From Meandrina meandrites (lineage: Eukaryota > Cnidaria > Anthozoa > Scleractinia > Meandrinidae): a DNA stretch of 64,000 nt. A program made the position numbers and the translations under genes. Positions 23,274-37,600 of this stretch are shown here, piece after piece; the first letter of the stretch is position 1, and each line of letters begins with the position of its first letter. The DNA is taken from positions 26,217,937-26,281,936 of the forward strand of contig OY855905.1 in NCBI GenBank assembly GCA_963693305.1. The letters run 5' to 3'. The notes below the pieces were generated by a model, which was not told where the DNA came from, did not search any database, and saw only the letters and a program-made list of their open reading frames with translations.

Positions 23274-24895
23274 TCAATGTTTCAATAGAGACGTGACTTG
23301 TATTGATCCATCTACAGAGCCAGAAAGACACGTGTAACAGCTCATGGAAGAGCTCCAGTCCACGCTGACCACAGGTGACTTGTGTTCTGCTGGCAAAGAC
23401 AACACTTGACACAACCTCTGGTCCTTTTCCACCTGCAAGGAAGGAAAGAAAATAAATTCGTTTTCTTTCATTACCCGTAAGCAGCAAAGAACTCAACTGG
23501 GTAGAAGCTGAAGGAGGAAGGAGGGCGTGAGGTAGGCAGCAAAGGAGGAAGGCAGGCAGGAAGCAAAGGAGGGAGGAAGGCAGGCAGGAAGCAAAGGAGG
23601 GAGGAAGGCAGGGAAAGTTTGATAGAATAGTGTCATTTATATTGAATGGTGAAATTCAAAAGAAATTTGCCAGAAAACTGCACTTTCTTCCCAAATTACA
23701 GATTGAAATCTCTGGCTTGCTGTTTTCTATTTTTCTGATAGAATAGTGTCATTTATATTGAATAGTGAAAATCAAAGGAAATTTGCCAGAAAACTGCACT
23801 TTCTTCCCAAAAAACGGATTGAAATCTCTTGCTGTTTTCTTTTAACTTACTTTATATACGACTCCACTTTCTGGCCCACAAGAAAGAAGATATTGCCCTT
23901 CAGCATCGAAAGCAAACATCCTGCCATAAGACGATGGTGACGTCATGTATTTTGATCTGATATGTGACAGACTGGGTCCTTCTGTCTCGCACCACACAGC
24001 TCCATCATGAATATCAAGGTCCGCCATCTTTTGACCCATGCGATGCACACTCCACTGAAAAAACTACAAACAGCAAATCAAAATCAGATTTCTCTTTATA
24101 TCAGTCATAAACTCTAAGCGATGTTTTGAAAAAAAATAACTGATATCTTGAGCTTGTGGCCGACTATTAGTATGGATAATTGATATTTCAAGACAGTGTT
24201 AATACTCTAAAAAAATACTTCACATTCATTTGAGATTGTTTTAGTCTCATGCCAGGGAGGAATATAGGGAACTAGAACTGCCATCCCGCATAAAGTGCAA
24301 AAGAGTCCCATTTTGAGCAAAATAAGCGCGGTAGAGCTAGGTGTTTACTTGACAGGTAAAGTGATCTGATGAGTCCTGGTGTTCGGACAATCACCAGCAG
24401 CTGCTATATGGTCTGGTAAGCCAACAGACAACTTAAGCAACAGTTACGATGCATTACTTTCCATGTTTTGCTTTTTTGTTATATAGCTGATTTTTTTTTA
24501 ACAGCATGCTCTCCCATTGGCTTCTTTGAGATCCCATGACATCTAAAAATAAAACTGTTTCCCGCCAAAAGTATCTGAGCAGCAACACTGCAAAATCTAT
24601 GATATCAGAGGGTAACAGCGAATGTTGATCGATAACCGCCATTAAAGGGACACTGTCACGAGCATAACTTCAAAAATTCAACAGTCCCAAAGCATGTTTA
24701 CACCATTGGACACCTATTAACAGTGGTCACGTTTTTGTAAAATTACTATACCAGTGTACTGAAGGTAAATATTTAGTAAATAAACCCCTTCAGGCGACTG
24801 GTATATTGGAGGATAATGCCCGAGGCTGAAAGATTGTCCGAAAAATGAACAGTTGGCCGAGAAGCGAAGCTTCGAGGTTAACTGTGAAATTTTGA

Positions 24896-24926
<31 letters not shown>

Positions 24927-27900
24927 CAATATACCAGCAAGCCAGAAAGGGGTTTATTTATTTTATAACCTTCCAATTAATTTCTTCAACGCGCTTCATC
25001 GCGGGAAAAAGGAAAAACCTACAGCGCGCGATAATCACGGCATAATTTACTTAAAATAAATGCAAGTTGATAGGTTTCGAATTTCTTTTTTAACACTGTG
25101 ATTTTATTAAAACGCTAGACCCGAAAAGGTCACTTTTACGTTTGTTTTGCACTGCTATGAAAAATCGGACGACGGATATCAAATCGGACGGGGTATATTG
25201 GCTGATACCGGTCGTCCGATTTCGTACCACGTGATGTATTTTGTCCAATGAGCGCGCGCGGAAATTAATCGGTGGGTTATAAAGAGTGATATCTCTGTGA
25301 TACTATTGGGAGCTTTTGATCTCAACTTGAAAAAGTCAGCCTGACTTTTTCAAGTTCTGTCCTTGTGGTTTGGAAAAATTGATGAAAACTATTTACGGTC
25401 ACCCTCTTCTTTAAACAATTTGCTAGATATTCTTCCCTTTACATTCCTGCATGGTTGAAACTACTTAGTCGTAATTTTGGTGCCGTTTTACTAAAAAAGC
25501 CAAAAAATGTCTGTGACAGTGTCCTTTAAAGAGTTTGAAAGCTTGCCTATCAAGAACATGATTAAGAACATGTCCTTGTGGTTTGGAAAAATTGATGAAA
25601 ACTATTTACGGTTAACCTCTTCATTAAACTATTTGCTAGATATCCTTCCCTTTACGTTCTAAGAGCATTTCCTGTATGGTTTAAAGTACGTACTCGTAGT
25701 TTTGGTGCCGTTTTACTAAAACAAGCCAAAAAAAAAGTCCGTGACAGCGTCCCTTTAATATTGCATCTTCTAAAATCTTTCTTGTGTTATATTAGGCTGA
25801 GGGCAGCTAATTTTGTTTCCGTTGAGACCAGTCATTCGTACTTTATGTTGTTTACCTTTCCATCTGTGCCCATACTGTAAACAGTGGTCTCGTCTGCACT
25901 AAACTGTATTGAACACACCTCGCCTTCATGAGCTTGCCAACCGATTAAACAATCAAATGACCTCATGTCTATCAAAATAAAATTTAAGCAAATTGTTTCA
26001 GAGTCATTGTCAATTAAGAAGTCCAAGAAGAGTAACCAGTCACTCAAGCGGTGAAACTGCACGCTAAAATGCTATGCATAATGATACTGTAAAACACACC
26101 CAAGTCAATTGCCATGCTTTTAGACTAATCTTGCAACCTTGTTCAATATTGATAATTTTGACAATAAATACTACCCGTGTTATTGTGATTATCTCTTTGA
26201 ATTAAATCGTGCAGTTTTTGTGACAGAATCGCCTAAAATTATGCGATCCACAATCGCCAAAATAGGGTGATCCAACACGGCAGAATAAAATAGCATGACC
26301 ATAGCACGACAGAATCGCATAACTTAGCGTGACATATTTATAGCCATACAATCAATTTACCAAATAATCGTATCATTCCGTCAGCTCCTCCTGATACACA
26401 AAGTGTTCCATTATGATTAAACGCTGTGCAGTTTATACATGTGGGGACTGGGTCCAAGGGAAGTTGACGCTGAAAATAAAGGAAACTTTTTTTTAATTAT
26501 TTAGTTGATTTTTTCTCTCCTCCTCCCAGTTATACTTCAGGTAAGTATTTTAATGAGTAAAAGCTCAGTCTGTAAAACCTCTTCTCTACATCTTCTCTCA
26601 ATTTTAAGCTCACTTTTCTGACTACTGTAACACCCTTCTTCGAATATCATTGTCATATGAAGTCACTCACCCAACTTAATGCAGTTGCCACAATGCATTA
26701 ACCGTAATAACATACAAATGCCTGTGCTACAAGTTCTTGAAATAGATACCAAAACAGGCTCCCTAGTTTCTTCTATCCACAAAATTAAGCATGGAGTCAA
26801 AATTCTAAACCTCAGTCAAGGCATCAAGCGTGGCTTTTTGCAAATGCCGGCAAAATTTACAAAAGGTTTACAATTGCCTATTTTTGATGGCCACTCATAA
26901 AAGTGAGAGCACTACATAAGCCATGATGTCAGTTTGTCGTCATTAGCATACGTCACGCTACTACGCCAACTCTCCGACGAAAACTGCGGGCTCAGTCACT
27001 TCTTAGACAAAGGTAACGACCGAGCTGCTACTCACTTCCCCGAGTGTAACAGTAACTGTGACAATTCCCTGCAAATCATACCTCAACCCTCATCGCCTTC
27101 ATATCCCAACACTGCAGAACACCTGCACAGCTAGTTGGACTGTTTGATGTCAAGCTGCACATTTCACTGTATTTTGAAAAGGACTGGGACAACCTTAGTG
27201 GTGACGTCACAGATTTCTTGCTTGCTGCCGCTGAACACACAAATGCACCTCCAGTAGGACTACATGACAGTGATACTATTCTGAAAAAACACAGCAAATT
27301 GTTAAGTCACTTCACCTCGGCTACGCGTTTTGGAGAGAAAAAAATATTCAAAGCATTTATTTAATTTTTTATTCTTTTGAAAACACAAGACATGTCCCAC
27401 ATTATCATGATAAAGCGACTTTAGATTAAATGATATTTAAAGTGATTTCCAAATTACTTCGACGGCAGAAGGATCTCATGCAAATCATACCTTCATGTAT
27501 ACTCTTTCGGCTGGTAGGAATGTCAAGATTTCGGTCTCAAGGCAAAAGTGGGGAAAGCTCAGTCTAGCTCGTAGCTTGTAGCTTATGACCTGCACGACAC
27601 TTATACAATGTTGGTCCAGGTTGGTGAACTGGTCAATTCGCCATACACTGCTGGCCCGCAGATTGGTGTCCGCAAAGGGTACACATACCCTTTCTTTCAC
27701 CCGGCCACAGTTAATTCATCCTCGGAGACCCAGGGGCAGTTAGTCGGGGCGAAACGAGCGGCGAAAGTTTTCAAGAAAAGTGGGAAGAGCCCCTGGGAAA
27801 CGAGTCTTTCCGGACCATTTCCATTTCTGATTGAGCAGTAAAATCCTTTGTATCATTCTGTCCAGTCAACGAACAGTAACTTCAGAGTTGCTGTTAAAAT

Positions 27901-30900
27901 GCAGATAATCCAGGTGATGTTGCTGTTAGTTTTCGTTGCCCAGGGTAGGGGTTAGGACATAATTAAGACGACTATCAGGCAACCAGAATACACCAAAGAA
28001 ATTTTCAATCTACATGAGAGGGGCGAAATGCACCAACCCAGCCACACAGTTGAAAATGTGGGCAAACATGCTTTTCAGTTACACATGGTTAGCATTTTAT
28101 CGCCAGAATAAAACCCTGCTCCACTGAAAACTGCCTGGCACGTTGGATTCAATCATTAAATACTATTGCTATTAATTATAATTCCTCCAAGGAAAATTAT
28201 TCTATTCAGCTACACTGTATTTGGATTTAGCGTCATGTTTTCACTCTCTTAAAATGGCTAAAGCCAGCTGCTAAAACAAATCTACTGCAGGAGAAGAAAG
28301 CTCACCTAGGATACTGGGAATCAGTGGCAACATCGCATATTGTCTTTTTATTTTCAGTGTCATAGAATTTAAGTTTTCCATTTCCTGTGCCTAAAAGAAG
28401 CTAATAAGAAAAAGTGGAAATAAATCAACAAGATAAAAGAACAGGTGTAAGCTCCTTATAAGCCAAATAGAACCAACAATATCATTATCTAAATTAAGAA
28501 TTTAGAGCTTGAACAAAGTCCTTGGCATCTACAAAGTTGATTAATGAAATCATTAATTCATCATGGTTTGGCTCAAAAACGAGAAAAGGTAACAGACAAT
28601 TGTTCCTTGAGTAAGAAACTTGACATACCAGTCTGTCAGGCTTTGGAGCCCACTCCAGTGATAACAAAGGTGATTTAGACATTATAGTAGCACATGTCTG
28701 TATATCAGGATGGTGTGTCCAAACCCTGATAACAAATAATAATAATAATAATAAAAAACATATTTATGCAGGATGACCATTTCAGTTATAAAAACTGCTA
28801 TCAACATGGGTCCTGCGATTAAAAAAAAAAAAAAGAAAAAAAAAAACTAGACCTAAAAAAAGCTATATAAGAAATCGAGAAATTATCCTAAAACTAGAAT
28901 TCATATACAATTATTAAAAATATCTGCTCCTTTGTAAAAAAACGCTCTTTTAGTGGATTCTAATTTAACCCTATCAATAACTAGCTTGTTCTTATTCCTA
29001 ATATCATAATCATGAATATCATGTCGTTTAAGTTGAAAATAATTGGAAAAATAAAACGGCTTTAGACAAAAGTGTATTCCAAGCTTTATGAGCAAATCTC
29101 TGTGGCTTCACCTGTAAGAAGTCTCCCTCATGACCGTTATTTAGGCCATCATACAACACTCCTCTTAACTCAACTACACTTAATGTAAAGTTGTATGGCA
29201 TAACGCATCACTCCTATCCTCTCCATTTGACTTACTACAGAGGTCTGTCATTTCTAATGAGTGATTGTTGGATGAGCTTGGAAGTTTTTGTGAGCCTGAC
29301 AGGCAGGCCACTACACTTAATGTAAAGTTGTGTGGCATAACGCATCACTCCTATCCTCTCCATTTGACAAGTTTACTACAGAGTTCTGTCATTTCTAATG
29401 AGTGATTTTTGGATGAACTTGGAAGTTTTTGTGAGCCTGACAGGCAGCCAAGGATTACATGTAACACAAGGACCATTGAGTTATCTGTGTGGCCATTAAC
29501 TATAATTATTTTTAATAAATTACAGCTGCAGTAAAAACCTGACCTTAAATAGTCTCATGCAAACCACTTTTCCTTACTTGACAATCCCATCAGCATCAGC
29601 GCTACCAATCATCCTTCCACTAGAAGAAAACCTGCAATGAACTATCGCTGAGTGATGCTCCTTGTACCCATCCTGGTAAAGAAAAAATATCACTGAGTTC
29701 ATTCAATACATACACAGGGTTCATACTCTTTTGACCTTTTGAATTATTCCATGACTTCTCTAAATTTTCCATGACCTACATTTGACCATTTTCTTGGAAA
29801 TCTTCTTAATTTTGGGTGTGTTTTTACGATTTTCTTCATGAATACCTAAATTATTTTGTACATTTTAATCAAGATCATTTTCCATGATTTTCCATGCCCA
29901 ACGCCATTCCATGACTTTCAAGGCCTGGAAAATGAAATTCTACAATTGCATGGGTTTCCAGGTTTTCCATGACCCTTACGAACCCTGATACATTACAATA
30001 TAACACAAAATGCTGAGTTATTAGAACAAATACACATTAGAGGAAGTCCTTTGCCTTACTAGTTAGCCTCCCATGCAGCTGTTTTTAGGGGCAACGTATT
30101 ATGGTAGGGGTGAAATACAATGCCCCTAAAAATGGTCGGTGGGAGGCTCATGCCTTACCTGACTGAGAAATATAAAAGCCTTGGACTTATGTTCACCACA
30201 ACCTGGAAAATTTGTAAAATAAACAGACTGCTAAGCAGTAAGCAAATGTTTAATATGAATAAACCGCATTGTTGATGCATATAGCTTCAAGGAACACAAT
30301 GTTTATAGAAAAAATAGTGAAAAATGTTCTGTACTTTGTTAATATGATTTTAATTTTATGTTACAGTCAAACGCGCTGAACCGTAGCCACCCGAATAAGT
30401 TTTTGACATCTTTTTGACAAGTTTTTGATTAGTTTGATGGCTTCCCGTTGCACAACGGTTTATACGAACGATCTGTGAAATGTTCAGTTTCAACTGGTTT
30501 TACAAAGCCAGAAAACATTTCCTGTGAGAAAAGTTAAGTTTGACCAAATCTTTGTCAGCATAAAATTTATTTATCGCCAGTTGAACTTGGCATAATCGCT
30601 TGTGCGAAGCGTTGTTTGAAACCCTTTCAAACTCTGACGTTTGAAGACGAATCATGCAACGGTTGATACCCCGCCTTCCATTTTTCAAGGCATATCTGAT
30701 TGGCAGTTTAAAGCAACCAGAAGCCGTAAAACTCATTAAAGTAATCAAAAACTTGTCAAAAAGATGTCAAAAACTTTGTTGGGTGGCTACAGTTGAATGC
30801 GTTTGACTGTAATTATATATGGATAAGACAGTCATTATTCAAATGATAGAGCTCATAATGATGAAGGAACATTGTATTAAACCACATGAACAACATGCTC

Positions 30901-33900
30901 ACCTTCAGATTGGACTGCTTTTGGCAGTGCATCTTCTACGATGTTATTGCAAAAGAAAAGAAATATAAGAACCATACAGGCTACATTCAATGTTATGTTA
31001 TTAACAAAATAATAGCATACAAAGTACAGTCTGCACGCATACACATATTTACCGCTGAAGCATGTGGAATGTAGCATGGTCTGGATCAAGCAACTTCAGC
31101 TAGAGTATTGCTGATACACCTGGGTGAGGCACTGAGATGGAGGTAGATAAAAACTATCGCCCAATGGAATGATCCGTCAACCCTCCAAGTTACTTTTTTC
31201 CTTAGTTATATTTGGCCACCAACTGCTCAAGTTTGGTCACCAGTGAAAAATCTCAGTCGCTAAATTAAGCTCACGCTTTCAATCCTTCTTCTCAATTTTA
31301 GACTTCGGTTCCAATTTAGTCGCCAGCTCCAAAATTTTAGTCGGCATGGCGACTAAAATGGTTTTAACTTGGACGGTTGTCTGTTGAGAGCTCCATTCAG
31401 TGGAGAACTGGGATAAATTCTATGGAGAACTGAATCAAACTTGGCAGAGAACTGGGCCACGTTTTCTTTAAATTCCACCAACAGCTTAGTGAACAAGTCC
31501 ACAGACATCCATGAAGCTATAAATATTTACTCTACTTAATTATATTTACTGAGATGCAAAGCCTAAAATCTATCAGTATCAAGACATAGTGTTTTGTAAA
31601 AAGAATGCAACATGAGGACCCTGGCCAGGCTCAAACTGTAAAATCTCTAAATCTGGAGTAAGGCTAACTGTAAAGTCCTCACTCAGGTCAAAGCAACCTA
31701 CTCAGTTTCTGATCCACATGATTTGGCTAGTTACATGTAGGAGCACTGCTACTCCCCTGTGATGGGACACCAGTCCATTGCAAGGTATTCCTGACCAGTA
31801 TTTTGTCAGGCTGCCCTAACAGTTTAGCAGTGAGCGGCAACACAATAAACGCTGACCATCACCTTGAACCTGTACCAACTGATCTGGAGTCAAAGTGCTA
31901 ACCATTTTATCTAAAGGTTCTTGCCTTGGCAAAATTTGGGATTTTTATTTTCTCTAAATTTTTTCTTAACATGTTTCATAGTAATAATAATATAATAATA
32001 AAAAATATTTATATAGCACCTATCCATGCCTGCTCTAGTGCTCACTATTTTTATAAAATTATATTGATTTTGTGACAAAATGTACATGAGGAGACAAGAA
32101 TGGTGAAGCTAAAATTTATACATTTAGCAGAAGTCAATGGTATTTCTGAGTTAGGAAGTACCAGGATCTGGAGTGTAACTAACCATTAAGTGCAACAACT
32201 CCCAAAATGAATGTGGTTACCTGTTTTGTCTTCTGACTCTGGTAGAGATGTTTTCAATCTTCCAGGTAACGTCCTACTCCTGCGAATGGAAAATGCTGAC
32301 TTTTCTTTATCATCTGGGCTTTCACTGACCAAGGGTGTGTCAAAGCTTTGAGACTTTGAAATGGTCGACTTGAAGGTTTTAGCATCTTCCTCGTCAATTT
32401 GAGACTCAGTCTGAACTTCAACTTCTTGACCTTGAGGTTTCTCATGTAATGAAGGTAGTGAAGATGACTTCAACTTGTCTTCTTGCAAAAGGGATAGGTG
32501 CTTATGTTGCTCCTGCAATTTGTTGATGGAAGAGGAAATGATACAAGATATTCAACAGTTTAATATTCAACAAATGATATTACAATGTACAAGTGGTGTG
32601 ATTTTTTTTAGATTTGGCAAGTGGTGAAAAAAATAACAAATTAGAAAAATGTCATGAATATCAATTAATAATAATAACAGGGTCTGTACTCTTTTGTCAG
32701 AGCTTTTGAAATTCCATGACTTTCCATGACCTCTTCCGTGACTTCCCTAAGTTTTCTATGAACTAAATTTCTCCATTAATATTTTTCTTGGACATCATGT
32801 TTCATTTTGGTTACATTTTTACTATTTTCTTCACGAAAAGACCGTATTTATTTTGTACTTTTTAATAAATATTATTTTCCATGACTTTCCAACACCTACA
32901 CTTAAATTCCATGACTCTCCAGGCCTGGAAAATGAAATTCTAAAATTCAATGACTTTCCAGGTTTTCCATGACCCATACGAACCATGTATAATAAATTTT
33001 ACATATAAGCACAACTATAACCTGATCTGCTTGCTTGCTTGTTATCTGTTTGCTGCCAACTGGGTATTTTTGTTAAAAGTTTAAGAATTACATCTCTCTT
33101 GAATGTTTGATTTGGTTTTAGGGGTATTTTCTGGGTGTTTTAACAGATGCTACCCACTACTTTTTTCCCAAGTTACAAAAGAACATGAGCACTGGATGTT
33201 TGTATTACCTACTGGCTCCCAAACAAGGACTATGAATCCCTCTAAATTGAGTAATTAAAACACCAAATTTTGCAAATATAACCGGCACACATGTGCTCTA
33301 ACCTGTCTCTGTTGCTGTTGCTGTCTGATCGGTTGCTGTCTTTTCAGCTTGGCTTGCATTTGTTCTCCCTGAAGTGGCTGCTGTTGTTGTTGTTGTTGTT
33401 TTGGATCTTTTCCCTTCTTGTTCTTTTCTGGCTTGTCTTTGAACATTAGTTTGGAGATCTTTTTGGACATGGCAGGTAGAAATTTGCCAGGCTGTGCTTG
33501 TGGCCTGTAAATGAAATAATACATTAACTACAGTGTAATTGACATGGATGGGTAGAAAAGAAGTGCTCTAAAATTTGAAAACGTTGGACTGCCGTTTTCA
33601 ACTTTGACAGCACTTGCTACTTGGAGGAAAATCACTAAAAAAGATTGATTATGGTTTATGCACATATTATAGAGTCAATTTATTCCTTTTTGGCATTTTG
33701 GCATCTGTGAGTGCACCTTTATAATTTTAGCATAATTTAAGCAAAAACTTAGAAGGCCGCTCATGATACTACCCCTTTAATTCAACTTTTCAACAACCAC
33801 TACCACCCCTGTCCAATCAGGTACCAACAGCTTATGATAATTATGAAAACATTTACCTGTTGACAACACAGGACTCATCCATGTCTTCCTCTTCAACAGT

Positions 33901-34558
33901 ATCAGATCTTTTCTTCTGGGTTTCTGCAAGCTCTTGCTCCAGTTTTGACTTCTGACGCTGTAAGTTTGCTGCTTCATCTGCCAGAGACACAACTTGCTCT
34001 TTAAGCTTCAAAACCTCCTGCTCCAACCTGTGCAACTTTCCCCGTTCCTCATCATATTTAAGAATAGTTGGCATGGGTGATTAAAGTTAAGAAAAATGCT
34101 CTCATAGATAAATTCACTAAAATCTTAGAAATGTTAAGTATTATTATTTAAGATTCGCACAGCTATTGAAGCTGGTTTCATCATTGACTCCGGGCAACAA
34201 CAAGTTGCCTAGGGAAACCAAGAAACACCCCTTGTTTGCTGTTTCTCTTCTTTCTACCTCTCCAGCACTTTTCTAAGAATTCTTGCCGACCCCAACAATG
34301 CACATCTCTGGATCAGTCCAACAGGAATGCCCACCTCAATGGCTCTCAGATTGTCATTCAATCTCAGTGGTATTGATCCCAATGCTCCCACTACCACTGG
34401 AATAACCTTTGTCCTCACACCCCACATTTTTCGAAGTTCTCTTGCTAGATCTTGATACTTTTCAACTTTTTCATCTTCCTTCTCTCTCACCCCATTATCC
34501 TCTGGAATTGCCACATCTATAATCTGACAGCTCTTGTCTCTCTTGTCTCTCTTGTCTC

Positions 34559-34637
<79 letters not shown>

Positions 34638-37600
34638 GTTATATAAAGCACATGTACCATATTTATCCAATCAAGTGCGGCCCCCAATGAAGCGCCCGTA
34701 TGAGAACAAAAATATTAAAGTGCGCCTCCCTTGAAAAAGCACGACATTCATTCACGACAATGCAGTGCTTAATCAGAGCATCATCAAATGGAATTGTTAG
34801 AAGAGTATTGAAGCAAAGTGACATGCTCCACTAACATACCAGTATGTGAACATATGCTTTTGCCTAACTTAGATGAAAGGTATAGCAAAGTCATCCTGAC
34901 TAAAAACAGTTTCAAGGAGTCATTGAAATATTCAAGTGTAAAGGATATGCATGTGATGGAACAGAGTTATCAAAAAATTATAGAGTGAAAGGAAAAACGT
35001 TTCCTGCCATGCCCTCTGAAAGTACATCTCAAATGTAACATTCTGCTCAGGATTCTTGATAAAGGGGACAGCTGAAAATAAACAACCAGTTTTTAATAAT
35101 TATAGCAACAAAACATTAATAAGCTGTTTGTATTCTGAAGTTCTTAACATAAAAAGAACATCGGGTAAATTCTCAGTCTTGATTACTGACTGTTCGGGAG
35201 AAAGCCCAAAGTCTGTACTTTAGGGCAATATAAAGTGGCTTGAGTACAGAGCCAGAGCTTATCCCAGTTTCTATAGCATGAAGTAACCAGCTTGAGTATT
35301 CCTGTTCCACCGAGCCTCCAGTCCAAAGGGCAAAAATCCTGGATACAACATGTCTCAATCAAAGGTCTCTTTGAGACTACTATGACTACTTTGCATCAGG
35401 CGAATGAAATGGCCATTGAATAACGTTATATGGTTCATGGCACAGAATTTGAAGTATGAGCTCAGCAGCATTTTAAAACTACAGCAATGAAAGGACTTGA
35501 TATGGTTGATAGTCGTTAAAAAAAGACAACAACAAAACCTTTTACAGTGGAACCTCCATTAAGGTTACACAATACCTTCAGAGGGCTACTTTTGTCGAAA
35601 AAAAATTTTTTGGACTAAAATAAAAGTTTGCTATAAATCTAACATTTCCCCAAAAATGAAAGTAAAATCTTAAAACGTGCGCGAGTTATTTCGAAAAGAA
35701 GGTTTTTTAATAAGAGTTAATAAAACAGTTTGGTGTCATAATCCTCATAGCGCGTTGATTCCCCGGCGATGTTTTTGCGCCAAACGGCCTCATCAGCGAG
35801 CTCTTATTACTAGGACCTAATTAGCATATTGTGTTTACATGTGATTTTGCTTCTCTTCCATTCCCGATATCGCTCTTCGGTATTGCTCAGCTTCGTTTCT
35901 CGAATATTGGCCTTGTTGAGGTCGTGAAACGAGTTGAAAAAAATGGAGAAAAGTTCTTGGACAGCGAAAACATCGAAGCCAGGAACTAGGAAGAAGACAA
36001 AAGTAGAATTTGCCGAAAGCAAGAAGGAAAACTTGGCCGATAGTGACGAGTGATCCTTCGAACAAATCGAACTTCTCATTGGTACTTCATTTTCTGTTCT
36101 CTACACCGTATATTTTTCTGTTTTCCAAATCTCTCGCACGCTGAAGTTCAACAAGGAGAATGTACGTGACTCAGGTCACACTATTACTGCCTTTGAATTC
36201 CCGCGAACATCGTTTCGCTCGCTGTGAATGGTAGGGGTGCCATCATCTCATTGGCCGGCGGCATATCCTGTTGACAGAAGATCGTAACGTGTTTACAAAT
36301 CTTCAAATGGCGAAAACTCGCAATCGTTTCTCGCGAGAATAACATCTCTTTGAATGAATTAATAGCGTATGTAGAGTTGACGGATTCTAAGGAAATTTGG
36401 CCTGAACATTCATTAAGCATCGAGGAACAAAAGGGTGTCGGGGATTAGCTTTAATTTAGATATTTCTCATTTTACGGCCGCGAACGCAACGGGGTCGGCA
36501 AATTATTCGCTACTTAAACTTTACGGGTCTATAGAAAGATAACCAATAAGAATTAAGAAAAAGCCTGACACCCTTTGAGAGATTGATACTTGCTGATTAA
36601 CATTGTGCAGTGCTTTTGCAGTAGTGGTTGTGTTTGATACCCGAATAATTCGGCGGAATGACACTCGGTCGTTTTCTGTCTATCGGCTTCTTTCTTTTCA
36701 ATAATGGCTCCGCCAAACAGCGGATATTTTTTTTCGAGTTCTACAGTTCTTTACCTTTCTATTGATATATAGTTTGTGGTAGTTTACTTTAAAACAACGA
36801 GCGTACGAATTTTTTTCCGAAGGACACCCTCGAAGGTATTGTGTAACCTTAAGCGGCCACCCTTGGGGAAATGGCAACTGGCTCTTTAATAGAGGTTGGC
36901 CGCTTAATAGGGGTTCGTCAGGAATTAGCATAAGGCCATTTAAAAAGGTTATGTTATTTCAATACAAAATAGCGGAAAAAGGAATAACAGAACCACACAA
37001 ACTGCCATACTGACAATAGTTTGGGGACTTTTTCAACTGGCCGCCCCAGGGGTTCGACTGTATTTGGAGCGCCTGCATCATACATGCATCAGTAGTGTAG
37101 CCGTAACACATCGGATGTGGATGTGGGCCAGTCAATGGTTCAACACCCGCTGGTCAAAAAAAATTCATTTTTTAATTGTTTAATTTGCCCAAGGTAACTT
37201 TAAATTCATCTGTAAAATTATAATTTCAAAACAAGACCAAATAGCTGCAAAATCATGCATATATAAGTCTATGTAAATGCAGGAACATCATCACAGTGCT
37301 TCAAGCTCAAGTTTTCCAGAAGTCGCCTTTTGGCGACTTCCTTTTGTAAAATGGACGCCGCTAGAAAAATTTTGGTCGCCAAAAAGGAAAGCGTTTCAAA
37401 GCAGGACACCTTATGTCACTGTACATGAAGTAATACCGCTGATCATTATGAGCCGAATTAAAATCGTTCAAAGAACGTTCCGAAGTAGTTATTTTCGTTT
37501 GCATTGAAGAGATTTTTTGTTGAACTGTTCCAATTATCATGCAGAAAAGTAAATAAAAGATTAAAGAAACAGGTAAGGGAGATAAACATGCAAAACAAGT

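Larger units (their letters stand above)
34077..34948 (-). other. Candidate U12-type (minor spliceosome) AT-AC intron of WDR91
   Basis: Exon 3 ends CATCACATGC and the intron starts ATATCCTTT, the full AT-AC U12 donor consensus. The intron ends TTTCTTAACTTTAATCAC; TTTCTTAAC (34086-34094) matches the U12 branch consensus at 8 of 9 positions and lies about 10 nt before the terminal AC. Joining at these borders restores [12 protein letters not shown], which lines up with the vertebrate WDR91 sequence, while no GT-AG pair does. The intron also holds a LINE remnant and an (ATT)n array. Confidence 0.85.
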
